Below are positions 21,421 through 32,188 of a stretch of DNA of 64,000 bases, in pieces. Source of the DNA: Dendrolimus kikuchii (lineage: Eukaryota > Arthropoda > Insecta > Lepidoptera > Lasiocampidae). Location: positions 17,347,435-17,411,434 of the forward strand of contig CM034389.1 in NCBI GenBank assembly GCA_019925095.2, written 5' to 3'. Both the position numbers and the translations under genes were made by a program. Each line of letters starts with the position of its first letter. The first letter of the stretch is position 1. The notes under the pieces were generated by a model, which did no database searches, was not told the DNA's origin, and was given only the letters and a program-made list of their open reading frames with translations.

Positions 21421-24400
21421 TTAACACAACTTAATACCTAAACCATCTAAACACTTGTAGTGTTTAACACTAGCCAACGGCTTAGTAAGCACGTCTGCCA
21501 ACATGGATTCAGTGGGCACATGTTTCAACACAATGTTGTTCATATCCCTTAAAACCTCCCTAATGTAATGATATCGAATATCAATATGCTTGCTACGCGC
21601 ATGAAACATTGGGTCTTGAGCTAAAAACATAGCCCCTTGGTTATCGGCATGAACAATCACTCGAGCATACCTCATGAGCCCTACTTCCTTCATCAGACTA
21701 TTTAGATACACTGCCTCCTTCATACTTTCAGACAGGCTGACGTACTCTGCCTCACAAGTCGATGTCGCCACGCTACGTTGTTTCCTAGACTGCCAGGATA
21801 TACATGCACCACCTAAAATGAATGCATAACCCGAATAAGATCGTCTGTCTAGTAAACAATTCCCCCAATCTGCGTCCGAAAACCCCTGTATACAATTACT
21901 AGTCTTCTTGTATACGAGACTACGTTGTATGGTCCCTTTCAGGTAACGTAATACACGTTTTGCAGACTTCCAATCAGATTTTTCAGGATTCGTGACTTTT
22001 TGGCTTAGCTTACTTACCGAATTAGCAATATCTGGTCTAGTTGCATTGCTTAGGTAATTCAAACAACCTATCAACTCTCGATATGGCCAATTTTTATCGC
22101 TTTCGTCATCGTCGCATTGTTCTTCTGGTTTATTTTTAGAATTAATTTCCATCGGCGTTGCACATTTATTACAATTTTCCATTGAAAAACGTTTCAATAA
22201 ATTCTCAATATAATTTTGTTGTGACAAAATAATGACATTGTCATTATTATTTCTCCGTATATCTATTCCTAAAATATATTTTGCCTGACCATAATCTTTT
22301 AATTCAAACTCCCTTGACAGCTCATCTTTAAATTTAATAATTAAACCTCTTTCTTGACTTGCCACCAAAATATCGTCTACGTAAACCAATACAAACAAAT
22401 GGCTATTTGCACTTTGTTTAAAGTATAAACATGGCTCGTTTAGACTTTGCTTTAATCCCATAGAAATCAACTTTTTGTTGAGTTTGAGATTCCATTGACG
22501 TCCAGCTTGCTTCAAACCATACAATGATTTCCGCAATAAGCATGAATCGCAACCACTATCCAATTTATTCAGCATGGTTTGCGTACGCTTTTTGACCATT
22601 GGATCTTCTCCCTCACGATTCATAAGCTTAATTAAACTTTTTCTTAACAGTTCTGGTATCTCCATGTAAATCTCTTCATCCAAGGATCCATTTAAATAAG
22701 CAGTGTTTATATCTAATTGGTGAATTTCCAAGTTCAATTCAACTGCGAGAGCCATTAACAATCTGACGGTGTCCAGTCTAGCAACAGGTGCAAAGGTTTT
22801 CTCATAGTCGACCCCATATCGTTGGCTGAAACCTTGTGCTACAAGTCTCGCTTTCTTCTTTAGAGTCTTGTCGACGTTCTGCTTTGTCGTCAACACATAA
22901 CGGCAGCCTATGATGTTCCTGTTCTTCGGTCTCTTTACTATCTCCCATGTACCTTTCTGAACTAAACTTCTAATTTCAGATAATATGGCTTCCTCCCAAT
23001 CAGGTTTATCCTTACTTTTCAAAGCATTCTTCAACGTGATCTCAGTTGAACCAGCAAAATCTTCAACCTCATTTGCATCAGTAGAAGTTACAGATCGCTC
23101 AACTTCCCTCGTTTGATAGATTTTCTTCGGTCGGCCTACGTTTCCTGTGCGTAATATTCTAGGTCTACCAGGAGCTCTCGTCGTCATCCTTAGCTGATCA
23201 AGTGTGTCACGCCTTGTTTCTTCGGCTTGTTGTTCCACTTGTAATCGTCTAGATGAAGACACATCTTCGTCATGGCCATACTCTGCAGGATATTCTTGAC
23301 ATTCACTCCATATATCTTGCATATTGTCAACCTCTTCTGCTTCATGTCTACGTTCTTCAGCTGGAACATTCGATTTTGTGAAGTCTATTTCTATGAAACC
23401 CTGGTCGTCGTTTTTCGTAATGTTTAATAGGCTCGGCTCTTGCTTCGAGATGTCCTTTCGTGTGTTTGGACTTTCATGAAATTTCACATCTCTCGCAATC
23501 ATGAACTGCCTTCGCTCAGGAATCCACACACGATATCCCTTGGCGTTCTTCGGGTATCCAACAAAGTTACCAGCAATACCTCTTGCTGCGAATTTATCTT
23601 TGTTTGGATCTTTATCAAGAATGTGTACCTTAGTTCCAAATCTTCGAAAGTATGCAATTTTCACCGATTTGTTTCGCCATTTTTCATAAGGAATTTCACC
23701 CTGTAGACTTCTAGTAGGACAACGGTTTCTGACGTAACATGCAGTATCTACCGCTTCGGCCCAAAAACCTGAGGAAAGATCAGAACTCAATAGCATACAT
23801 CTTGCCATTTCCACCAAGGTCCGGTTCATTCGTTCTGCTATTCCGTTCTGCTGCGGTGTTCGAGGCACGGTCAGTCTTCGCTGTATGCCTGCTTGTTTCA
23901 AAAATCGAACAAATTCCGAGTTACAATATTCTCCTCCATTGTCGGTCTGGAGATATTTAATCTTAAGTCCCGTCATGTTCTCAACGTGACTTTTATACAC
24001 CTTAAAGGCTTCTAAGGCTTTATTTTTCGCACTTAGAAAATAAACTTCACACCAACGTGTACAATCGTCGATAAAAGTTATAAAATATTTTGCTCCACCT
24101 ATAGATTCACATCTCATAGGTCCTACAATATCAGAATAGACTATTTGTAATTTTTCAGTACAAGGACTATGGGAATCAGAAAAAGGTAACGCGGTCATTT
24201 TTCCTCTAGCACAAATATCGCAATCACGTAAGTTTCGTACTTCGGTCACATCAAACTTAGCACCTAATTTACCTAAAAGCTTAGCAACATCTTTACCATT
24301 CAAATGTCCTAATCGCTCGTGCCAACAACGTACATCAGCATTCGAATCACTCAAGTTAAATATATATTCCGGGCTATTTAAACAATATAAATTACCTCTA

Positions 24401-25602
24401 CGATATGCCGTCAATTTAATTTCACCGTTTTTATCAATAACCTGAGCTACATCGTTATTAAACGTAACATTATAACCGTTATTTGTTATTTTGGCTACTG
24501 AAATTAAATTCGTCCTTAGATTAGGAACAAACAACGTATCACGTAGTTCAAATAAATCCCTCGAGTGTTCGCTCCATGCCGACAACCTTACAGTACCCTT
24601 ACCTTTTATGTCAGTACTTACATGCGTCGCTAAATTTAGTTCTCCGCTAGTCATTTTTAAAGTGTCCCCGAACTTACTCGCATCATTACAAAGGTGAGAC
24701 GTGCACCCACTGTCCAAAATCCAGTCATGTTTTTGAACATTTACAGCATTAGAAACCTCTACATCTAAAACATTAAAAGTGGTTAGAATATTATTAATAC
24801 AAAGTGTTTCTTCTGCTTTCTGTGCTTTTCTACCTATTTTAATTTTGCACTCTGATGCTTTATGTCCACGTTCGTGACATTTGTAACATTTAAATCTAAA
24901 TCCTTCTTTCTTTTCAGTTCTACTCTTATTAAAGTCAGTTTTGTCTCCAACTGTACTTTTGTTCTTTGCGCCTTTCTTAGTCTTCTTAAAATACTTTCTC
25001 GTATTTGTGTACAGAACATCTTCATCCTGATTTTTATTTGCGTCGCTGGATTCATGCTCTTCGAGTATTTTAATTTTCAAGGCCTCTGGTTTCGGCAACT
25101 CGTCTCTCGATTCAATCGCACATCTAAAGCTTTTGAAATTTACGGGTAAACTGTATAACAACATAATAGATACTAAATCTTCGTTCATACTTATACCCAT
25201 GTCTGCAAGCTTATCCACAGCGTCAAAAAAGGTATCCAAATGTTCTCTAACATTACCTGTCTCCGACATTTTGTGCACGATTAAACGCTTTAAGAGTGTA
25301 GCCTTCTTAGCGGGTCCTTTCGATGCATAAATTGACTCTAATTTCAGCCAAACATCTCTGGAAGTTTTACAACCTCTAATATTACGAAGTTCGCTTCCAC
25401 TCATCGAAAGAATCAGATCGGCTTTGGCTTTTTCGTCCTCTTCCACCCAGCGTTCGGCTTCATTAATGTCAGCTGGTCTAGGAACTTTGCCATTTACGTA
25501 CTTCCACTCATTATTTTTAATTAACAGAGCTTGTACCTGAATTCTCCAGCTATCATAATTATCCTTGCCCAAGGGCTCGATTCGCATCGACATACTGCTC
25601 AT
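21421..25602 (-). CDS. copia Gag-Pol polyprotein, uninterrupted (1393 codons)
   Basis: Single ORF for the structural and enzymatic proteins of a copia element. Order: UBN2-type Gag (about residues 1-210), CCHC zinc knuckle CYKCHERGHKASEC (about 238-252), aspartic protease with WILDSGCTSHLC (about 293), integrase with an HHCC region (HERLGHLNG...CDIC) and a DNGGEYC motif, a copia-type reverse transcriptase with YVDDILVAS (about 1073), and RNase H with SDADWGN near the C-terminus. No stop or frameshift interrupts it, so it may be competent. The integrase-before-RT order separates it from gypsy and BEL elements. Many short ORFs on the other strand here are shadows. Confidence 0.96.
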   Translation of the reverse strand: MSSMSMRIEPLGKDNYDSWRIQVQALLIKNNEWKYVNGKVPRPADINEAERWVEEDEKAKADLILSMSGSELRNIRGCKTSRDVWLKLESIYASKGPAKKATLLKRLIVHKMSETGNVREHLDTFFDAVDKLADMGISMNEDLVSIMLLYSLPVNFKSFRCAIESRDELPKPEALKIKILEEHESSDANKNQDEDVLYTNTRKYFKKTKKGAKNKSTVGDKTDFNKSRTEKKEGFRFKCYKCHERGHKASECKIKIGRKAQKAEETLCINNILTTFNVLDVEVSNAVNVQKHDWILDSGCTSHLCNDASKFGDTLKMTSGELNLATHVSTDIKGKGTVRLSAWSEHSRDLFELRDTLFVPNLRTNLISVAKITNNGYNVTFNNDVAQVIDKNGEIKLTAYRRGNLYCLNSPEYIFNLSDSNADVRCWHERLGHLNGKDVAKLLGKLGAKFDVTEVRNLRDCDICARGKMTALPFSDSHSPCTEKLQIVYSDIVGPMRCESIGGAKYFITFIDDCTRWCEVYFLSAKNKALEAFKVYKSHVENMTGLKIKYLQTDNGGEYCNSEFVRFLKQAGIQRRLTVPRTPQQNGIAERMNRTLVEMARCMLLSSDLSSGFWAEAVDTACYVRNRCPTRSLQGEIPYEKWRNKSVKIAYFRRFGTKVHILDKDPNKDKFAARGIAGNFVGYPKNAKGYRVWIPERRQFMIARDVKFHESPNTRKDISKQEPSLLNITKNDDQGFIEIDFTKSNVPAEERRHEAEEVDNMQDIWSECQEYPAEYGHDEDVSSSRRLQVEQQAEETRRDTLDQLRMTTRAPGRPRILRTGNVGRPKKIYQTREVERSVTSTDANEVEDFAGSTEITLKNALKSKDKPDWEEAILSEIRSLVQKGTWEIVKRPKNRNIIGCRYVLTTKQNVDKTLKKKARLVAQGFSQRYGVDYEKTFAPVARLDTVRLLMALAVELNLEIHQLDINTAYLNGSLDEEIYMEIPELLRKSLIKLMNREGEDPMVKKRTQTMLNKLDSGCDSCLLRKSLYGLKQAGRQWNLKLNKKLISMGLKQSLNEPCLYFKQSANSHLFVLVYVDDILVASQERGLIIKFKDELSREFELKDYGQAKYILGIDIRRNNNDNVIILSQQNYIENLLKRFSMENCNKCATPMEINSKNKPEEQCDDDESDKNWPYRELIGCLNYLSNATRPDIANSVSKLSQKVTNPEKSDWKSAKRVLRYLKGTIQRSLVYKKTSNCIQGFSDADWGNCLLDRRSYSGYAFILGGACISWQSRKQRSVATSTCEAEYVSLSESMKEAVYLNSLMKEVGLMRYARVIVHADNQGAMFLAQDPMFHARSKHIDIRYHYIREVLRDMNNIVLKHVPTESMLADVLTKPLASVKHYKCLDGLGIKLC

Positions 25603-25697
25603 CGTTCTGCACCTTTTCGCAATTAATTATACTGCTTTTGATATATGCCGATCCGAATTCTTTTTGTTAATATAACAGCGCTATGGATTTGCGCTGC

Positions 25698-25711
25698 CTG
25701 GGCCCATAACC
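25698..25711 (-). other. copia primer-binding site for internal initiator tRNA-Met
   Basis: The minus strand reads GGTTATGGGCCCAG, two bases inside the 5' LTR. This is complementary to the anticodon-stem region of initiator tRNA-Met (CUGGGCCCAUAACC), not to a tRNA 3' end. Drosophila copia is known to prime from a half-molecule of this tRNA, so the same unusual priming is inferred here. Confidence 0.85.
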
Positions 25712-25713
25712 AA

Positions 25714-25879
25714 TGTTGGGGGCTAAGAAGTCGCGATTAATAAATCCACGAGAGGTCTACGTTGTTACGAGATATATTTTCGAGTGTTACTTCAATGGTG
25801 GCAGAAACAACTTAAGACAGCCACGCATTCCAATATTAAATTCAAATTTACCATATACAAAAAGTTTGTATATCCATCA
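25714..25879 (-). repeat. copia 5' LTR
   Basis: Starts TGATGGATATACAAAC and ends CCCCCAACA on the minus strand. It is followed directly by the primer-binding site. Confidence 0.92.
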
Positions 25880-27793
25880 TAAGTATATTATGTGTATAAT
25901 TAAAAAAAAACTGGACAAGTGCGTGTCACATAATGAACCGTGAAGGATTCCGCAGACGAGACCACCGTCCATTGTTTTCATCATTCATTGAAACTATCTC
26001 ATATAACAAGGACTACTCAACAACAAAACCAATTTTCGTTCAAGGTATTTTTGAAAGATCATTTTCAATTTTTTTTTAAATTCTCTACCTTATAGATCAA
26101 AAATTAAAGTAGTACACTATATTACGACTGTGAAAGCGAACATTTTTCCACCTATTTGTTGATTTAAATAAAAATCATTAAAGAACATCGTAATATTTTT
26201 TTCAAGATAACATTAACGATACGACACACGATTATATAATAGGGGAGCGGACAGTCAGTCAACTGAGATACTTTTTTATAAAATTACAGAACGTCGCAGG
26301 CTCATATATTTTGTACGAGCGTAACTACTTATGACGTCATAAGTACGTACTTTAAAACCAAACAAATAACACATTTATTATTAATTAAATAATAACTAAA
26401 ATTATTTCTAACATGGGACTTATATATTACTAGGATATGCCCGCGACTTCGCCCTCGCTTGACTTAGGATTCCCGCGGATGAATGTAAGCTATCGTTTTA
26501 ATGGAAACTATGTCGGAATAAGCTAATTTTTATGTATTCGAATAACTTCAAACCACTCCTGGGATAAAAAATATCACACATTTTATTATATTAAATTTGC
26601 TATCGACCAGTAAAAAATCACATTGGAATTCGATTTGTTTTCAATATGGCCCTTTTAAATCATTCCCAGAAAAATTCCCGTGATAAAAAACAGCGCAGGT
26701 TTCAACTCTAAGAATTTGTTGTCGAACAGCGAAAATTGCATCGAAATCGGTCCCGTAGTTTTTACGTGAGTCCCGAACAAATGGACTAACAGATAAACAG
26801 ACAAAGCAAGAAATCTAAAAAAAATGCATCATATTATATTCTCCATCGTTCATGTAGCCTAATAGAGTTTACCCCGCGGCCGCGTCAGGGGTCAAACTCT
26901 AGTGTAGTAGTACCTCTTGTTTAAACAGCAGGTCTTAATACAGATTACATTGTATTAATTTTTATGTTAGAACTCTTTGACCCCGGAAGATTCACTTCAT
27001 TTTATTATTTAACTACCCCATCTCCCGAAATAAAAAGTATTTACGTTCATTTGCGGTATTCAAACTACATTCAAAGAACATCATAGCAAAACCGATCCAG
27101 TATTCCTAGTAGTTTTTCCATGAAAGCTTAATAGACAGATCGAGTTACTATCGCATTTTTTATAGATGATAAATTTTTATATCTATAAACTTGAGAAATG
27201 ATTGGTCCGTTATAGTTTTATTTATCTCTTCCCCGTCTATCTATCTGTAAACTACATAAATGACCAAATGACCAATGACCAGTGATCAAAATGTCGAAAA
27301 TAGGAAATCACAAAAAAATAACTACTACTACTACTACTACCTACTTTCTGGGAAAATCTATCCTATTATCTGGGATGAAAAAAAAACAATGTTTTCCGTA
27401 AAAGCATAACAAACAGAGAGACAAATGATATATTTATCCCGGAAGCTATACCATTTTTCGGGATAAAATGTACCCTATGTTCATCCTCGGCATCGATATA
27501 TACTGAGCTTCAGCCAAATCGGTTCAGTAGTTTTCCGTGAAAGAGTAAAAGACCGACAGAGTTACTTTCTCGTTTATAATATAATGGGAATGTCGACGGC
27601 TTCTTGAAAATTCAGTAATGTATTATTACTGAAAAGAAATGTTAAATAAAATTTAGCACCTGTGACTTGGGATTCATGTATGCAATTTTTCAGATATTTC
27701 CTAGTTATATATTTTTTTAACAAAAACAAAACAGACTTCAAACGAAAAAGCAAAAAATAAACATTTAACAGCCTTTCTACAACATATGTATCA
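25880..27793. other. intergenic repeats between copia and mariner
   Basis: No gene is supported. It contains a Helitron-like copy (26433-26880), an (ACT)n microsatellite at about 27321-27341, and near 27480-27570 a fragment with CCAAATCGGTTCAGTAGTTT followed by a GTGAAAGAGTAA phrase, a common lepidopteran repeat ending. Confidence 0.45.
26433..26880 (-). repeat. Helitron-like interspersed repeat, copy 2
   Basis: ATATGCCCGCGACTTCGCCC, CATCGAAATCGGTCCCGTAG and TTTTTACGTGAGTCCC match the copies at 9.3, 37.2, 44.7 and 56.1 kb. The plus-strand left end is ACTAGGATATG, so the minus-strand end is CATATCCTAGT. Confidence 0.6.
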
Positions 27794-29072
27794 GGTTGGG
27801 GCAAAAGTTTCTTCGCATTTTATATAAAAATTCAAAAGGTTTTTTTATAAAGTTTATTTACATTTGACTAAAGTATGTAGGTGCCATTTTGTTGGATAAC
27901 TTTTTGCTATCTTGTAGGTAGGGACGTGATCCCATTGCTATAAAAATTTTGGGGCTTCTGATCAAAAAACTGCGACAAGTGATTTTGGCAGTCCTGTCGT
28001 GATGTTAACCTGACACTGCCTAAGGAATTCTGCAGAGACCGAATCAGGTGAAAATCTGAAGGTGCAAGGTCATGACTATACGGCGGATGCATTAACACCT
28101 CCCAGCCAAACTCTCGTAATTTTTGCTGAGTGGCTAAAGATGTGTGAGGTCTAGCGTTATCATGGTGAAAAACCACACCCCTTCTGTTGATTAATTCCGG
28201 CCGCTTACTCTCAACTTTTTGCTTTAATCTCATCGGTTGTTCGCAATACTGTTCAGAATCGATGGTCCTGCCTGACGGTAACAGCTCATAATGAATAATA
28301 CCCCTCCAATCCCACCATACACACAGCATCACCTTGTTGCGAGCTAACCCGGGTTTCGGCACAGTCTGTGAAGCCTGACCGGCCTTTGACCACGATCTTT
28401 TTAGCACGTTCTTGTCGTACGTGATCCACTTTTCATCACCAGTTATCAGCTTCTTCAAAAATGGTTCGTTTTAATTACGTCATAATAAAGAATCACAAAT
28501 GAGTACACAGTTCATTAGGTTTCTTTCAGTGAGCTCATGAGGCACCCAAATATCGAGCTTGTTGGTGTACCCAGCTTTTTTGAGATGCGCCAAAACCGTT
28601 TTGTGGTCAATTCCCAGTTCTCCAGCTACATCGTAACTACTAATATGCCGATCTTGCTCCACTTTTTCAAAAATGGCATCAATTTTGTCCGTAACAGGGC
28701 GACCAGAGTGATGTGCATCTTTGATATCAAAATTTCCGGATTGAAAACGCTTAAACCAAATTTGCGCTACTCTCACAGATACTGCATTAGGTCCATAAAC
28801 ATCACAAATTTTTTTCGCGGCTTGTGGTGCATTTTTACCTTTTTTGTAGTAAAATTTTAAAATGTATCGAATTTCTTCATTAGATTCACTCATTTTAACA
28901 ATAAGAAAAACAAATGAAAATCACACATTTTCCTAATTTGAATTTGGAATAGTCTTCGTTAAAATTAAAACTTTTTAATGATACCAAAACCAGCCAGATA
29001 CAAATGGTATAGCCACAGAGATCTTATTACAAGTTCATACATACTATATGCGAAAAAACTTTTTCCCCAACC
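27794..29072 (-). mobile_element. mariner element copy B (near-intact, minus strand)
   Basis: Same family as the copy at 2.6-3.9 kb. The inverted ends are GGTTGGGG.../...CCCCAACC, flanked by CA on the left and TA on the right (probably a mutated TA duplication). The length is 1279 bp. Confidence 0.93.
27907..28893 (-). pseudogene. mariner transposase, interrupted by nonsense codons
   Basis: An N-terminal helix-turn-helix DNA-binding region is read at 28893-28480. A second block at 28458-27907 holds the catalytic region. Both blocks are in the same frame, separated by about seven codons carrying two stops (TGA and TAA), and a third stop (TAG) truncates the last dozen or so codons. The catalytic triad is visible: the Asp of ITGDEKWITYD, the Asp of HHDNARPHTS, and the Asp of LAPSDFH 35 positions later (DD34D). 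All three stops look like C-to-T or G-to-A changes when compared with the sister copy. No frameshift was seen, so this copy decayed less than the other. Confidence 0.88.
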
Positions 29073-29084
29073 TATTATTAAGTT

Positions 29085-29156
29085 GGTGCCAAGTAAAACA
29101 TAAAAAACAACAATAAATTTGCAAAACATAGTAATTTTTATGTTTTACTTCGCACC
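29085..29156. repeat. 72-bp snapback repeat abutting the mariner
   Basis: GGTGCCAAGTAAAACATAAA (29085 on) is mirrored by TTTATGTTTTACTTCGCACC (ending 29156), with 22-bp arms and one mismatch. It starts 13 bp from the mariner end. It may be a minimal MITE. No duplication was resolved. Confidence 0.55.
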
Positions 29157-29159
29157 GAT

Positions 29160-30265
29160 TACAAAATGTTGTAGAAAGAAGGCAGTTAAATATTTATTTT
29201 TCCTTTTTAGTTTAAAATTAAGCGCTTGTAGAAAATGTAATACCTACACGCGTATACAAGCTTTTACTCCCAAGAATTTAGGCGCACGGCGTTCTTTAAT
29301 AAATAATGTTACTCTCGATTTCCCTGGAATCCACTCACCAGATCCTGACTTGGAGCATGGCACCACCTCGGGAGGTAAAAAAAGAGAGAAAAAAAATGAA
29401 AATTGGTTTAGAATTGACAGAGATATCGTGTTACGAAGAAGTCCGTTATCAATTTTCGTGGGGTTTCTCTAATTCCTTGAAATCCACTCATCAGATAGTG
29501 ACATGGTGACAATGGGACTAATTCGGAAGTATAACCATTCGATTCATTTTTGGTTTGAAAATCAGTTCATAATTGATGGAGAAATCGAGTAACGAACATA
29601 TAAAAAAACATACTTGAATTGAGAATCTCCTCCTTTTTGAAAGTCGGTTAAAGATAGCGTCATGACATTTTTATTGCACGAAACTTTTCCAACTGTCCAA
29701 AAAATACAAAATATGTTTGCCCGTAAAATTCGAGTTTATCGAATACTGGATGCGTCGTCATGGGGGAGCCCATGTATTTCTAAGAAAAACGACTGATACA
29801 CAACGACAAAATAATAAACGAACGAATTTGACAGGATTTAAATAACAGGGTCCTGTTTTTGTGAAAACAACTCCAAATCCCGAAATACAGTCATTCACTG
29901 CGCTACAGAACCCTTCACTGTGAGCAACACGCACTTGGCCAATTTTATTTTATCTTTGTTTTGTATATGAATCATCGTGTGGGAGAACTGATTTTTGATC
30001 ATTGATCTAAATATATTTCCTAGAAGATAAAAGGTAAAGAAGCTTACGTATTTTATAACCTACTTTATACCCAGTATTTGTAATGAAATCGCGTTTGTCA
30101 TTACGTGACTCATTCAAAAATATATATGTTTCTACATGTACCAAATAAAACAAAAGGACCTTTTTCCGTTATGTTTTACTTGAAAATGTAAATCAAATAC
30201 TTGTTTAACCCTTAGCGGTGCGCGTCACAGTTGCCTTTTCTTAAAGGCTTTAAAAGCACCTGTAT
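29160..30265. other. intergenic with diverged repeat fragments
   Basis: No gene is supported. Near 29320-29500 two related phrases occur (CCTGGAATCCACTCACCAGA and CCTTGAAATCCACTCATCAG), a tandem pattern I know from lepidopteran repeats. At 29625 AATCTCCTCCTTTTTGAAAG belongs to the same type. Confidence 0.35.
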
Positions 30266-31548
30266 GTTTGGTGGTATACATGGAAGATGGAAGAAAAACG
30301 AGTTGGTGTTTGTACAGAGAAGAATATATAATGATTAATTTTTACATTGATTCTATTGACACAATCAGTTATATACAGACAATTCTATATTCAATAGAAA
30401 CCAGCCTATACATACTAAAAAGTTCTCAACACTTCCCCTCAAACATCATTGGATACCATCCATCTTCAGGGATATCTAACTACCAGTCAAACATGATACA
30501 TTCACATCGTAGACACCTAGTTCCCAGGCTCAGTTCGCACACACTCTTTTTAAATTTGCAGTGACCTAATAATGGCTTTGTTAAAATATCTCCTGGATTA
30601 TCTTTCGTGCATATATAGTCCAGACGTACAACGTTCCTAGCTATACAGTCACGAACATAATGCGTCCTAATGTCTGTGTTTAGTACGCCTATGCGCTAGA
30701 GAGTTATATGCTAGCTTGATAGCACTCTGGTTATCAACATATATACAAATAGACAGATTATCACTTCTTACAAACGAATTTAGCTGCCGCAAGTATCCAG
30801 CCTCTTTAGTTGCCTCCGACAACGCGACGTACTCAGCTTCAGTCAACGCTAGTGCAACACATGTTTGTTTCCAGCGTTCCTAACTAACCAGACAATTTCC
30901 GCATCTAACAAGAAACCCGGAATATGATTTTCAGTCTTTTATATTGTTACGAGTTGCAGGACTTGAATTAAAATGCCGTTGAAATGATTATAGAGTTTAT
31001 TAGAACTTTACAAACACTTATAACACAGGTACAAATATAACCGAACGCAATAAGTCCAAACGTACTGCAGAAGATCGTAATTCAAATACACGCGCAAAGT
31101 CCGTCACTAAATAGATTACGGAATGTGGATACACAAGTCTTGCTGTGCTTGTGGTTATCGCTCGACTGCCTCATCTCTCCATTGGGCCATTGCTTTATAC
31201 TGCACAGATGATGATCAGTTTGTAATTTTAAATCCGAGACACCTGACAGTGATCACAATACAACAATAGGCCGTAAAGGACTACAATACACAATGGGCTG
31301 TTTTTTTTTATCACAATTTTTAAACACAAAGTAAACAAAAGAAGTCCAAATGCCGAAAAGGTAATAAAACGTGTATCTACAGGTATGTAGGTGTGAATTT
31401 GTCTTTGTCGGTACCTAGGTCGTAACAATATAATCAGCGTCTTATAGCTACGAGAGTCGTGGCAGACAAGAGCAAGACAAGAGTCAGTTATACACAGACA
31501 GTATATCCAATAGAATCCAGCCTGCGATACACTAAAAAGTTCTCAACA
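30266..31548 (-). mobile_element. decayed copia-like element with both LTR remnants
   Basis: On the minus strand a copia RNase H tail is readable at about 30930-30480 (LTEAEYVALSEATKEAGYL, YVDNQSAIKLAYN, DILTKPL) with internal deletions. It is followed by a polypurine tract (GAGGGGAAG) and an LTR start, TGTTGAGAACTTTTTAGT. The same LTR start occurs at 31548. The two LTR pieces are both partial and about 15-20% different. Gag, integrase and RT are gone. A solo LTR interrupts it at 30945-31427. Confidence 0.75.
30945..31427. mobile_element. 483-bp solo LTR with ATAT target duplication
   Basis: It begins TGTTACGA and ends TCGTAACA (8-bp inverted ends with TG/CA). ATAT precedes it at 30941-30944 and follows at 31428-31431. 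This is the signature of a solo LTR left by LTR-LTR recombination. A 4-bp duplication suits gypsy-type elements. It sits inside the older copia remnant. Confidence 0.8.
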
Positions 31549-31813
31549 TGTATTACATGTATAAAAATATTTTATAAACCTAACCAAGTGTCGAACAGCC
31601 CATGCACATTAGAGGATTCCGTAGAGGTCATAAACTTCAAGTGTTTGAGTTTTGACATCTTGCAACAGAACCCTAAAATAATATTTAATCGAAAATAGCC
31701 AATAATCCAAAATTATTCACGAATGTTATTAGATTTATTTTTTTGTTTTCCACCCCATAGTAAAAATCAAAGTTGCTGGGATATTTTTAAAACTTTGATA
31801 GTCCTCTACCAAA

Positions 31814-32104
31814 GACCCGATTCTGCTATTTCAATATCTTGGCGTTGCGAAGATATTCAAAGTAAGGTTCCATTGCGAGTGACAAAAGTTCTCAATCTAC
31901 AAAATCCACAATATCTTCTCGATAAAGTCGCGACATAATAATAGTAGAAAAAAAAATGGTATTACCATTAGCAGATATGGTGTAAATATTGAATAGCTAC
32001 AAACATTTCAAACGTTTATTTTGCGAGTTTTCGCTAACAAATCTACGATTGACACAGTAGTGTACGGCGATTTTGACGATATTGTGATAGCAGAATTGGG
32101 CCTC
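31814..32104. mobile_element. MITE family M1, copy 1
   Basis: The ends ACCCGATTCTGCTATTTCAA and ATAGCAGAATTGGGCC are inverted repeats of about 25 bp. The interior (AATCCACAATATCTTCTCGA, GGTATTACCATTAGCA, GCGATTTTGACGA) recurs at 60.0 and 63.0 kb. Confidence 0.75.
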
Positions 32105-32188
32105 TAATCATTTAATTAAAAAGTCATTAAAAAGAATCGACAGTATTGTCCAAGACCTGAGTAAAGTTCTCATTAACGTCATTTAATA

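Larger units (their letters stand above)
21207..25879 (-). mobile_element. full-length Ty1/copia LTR retrotransposon
   Basis: Two 166-bp LTRs (21207-21372 and 25714-25879) in the same orientation bound one long minus-strand ORF. Read on the minus strand, each LTR runs TGATGG...CCCCCAAC with TG/CA ends. A primer-binding site lies just inside the 5' LTR, and a G-rich polypurine stretch (TAGGGGCG) directly precedes the 3' LTR. By eye the LTRs differ only at the terminal base. The total is 4673 bp. All this indicates a young insertion. Confidence 0.95.

Noticed and set aside
23440..25330. Several plus-strand ORFs across 23.4-25.3 kb
   Set aside because: They are antisense shadows of the copia Gag-Pol frame.
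31459..31938. Two plus-strand ORFs
   Set aside because: They overlap the copia LTR remnant and MITE M1, and have no protein similarity that I recognise.
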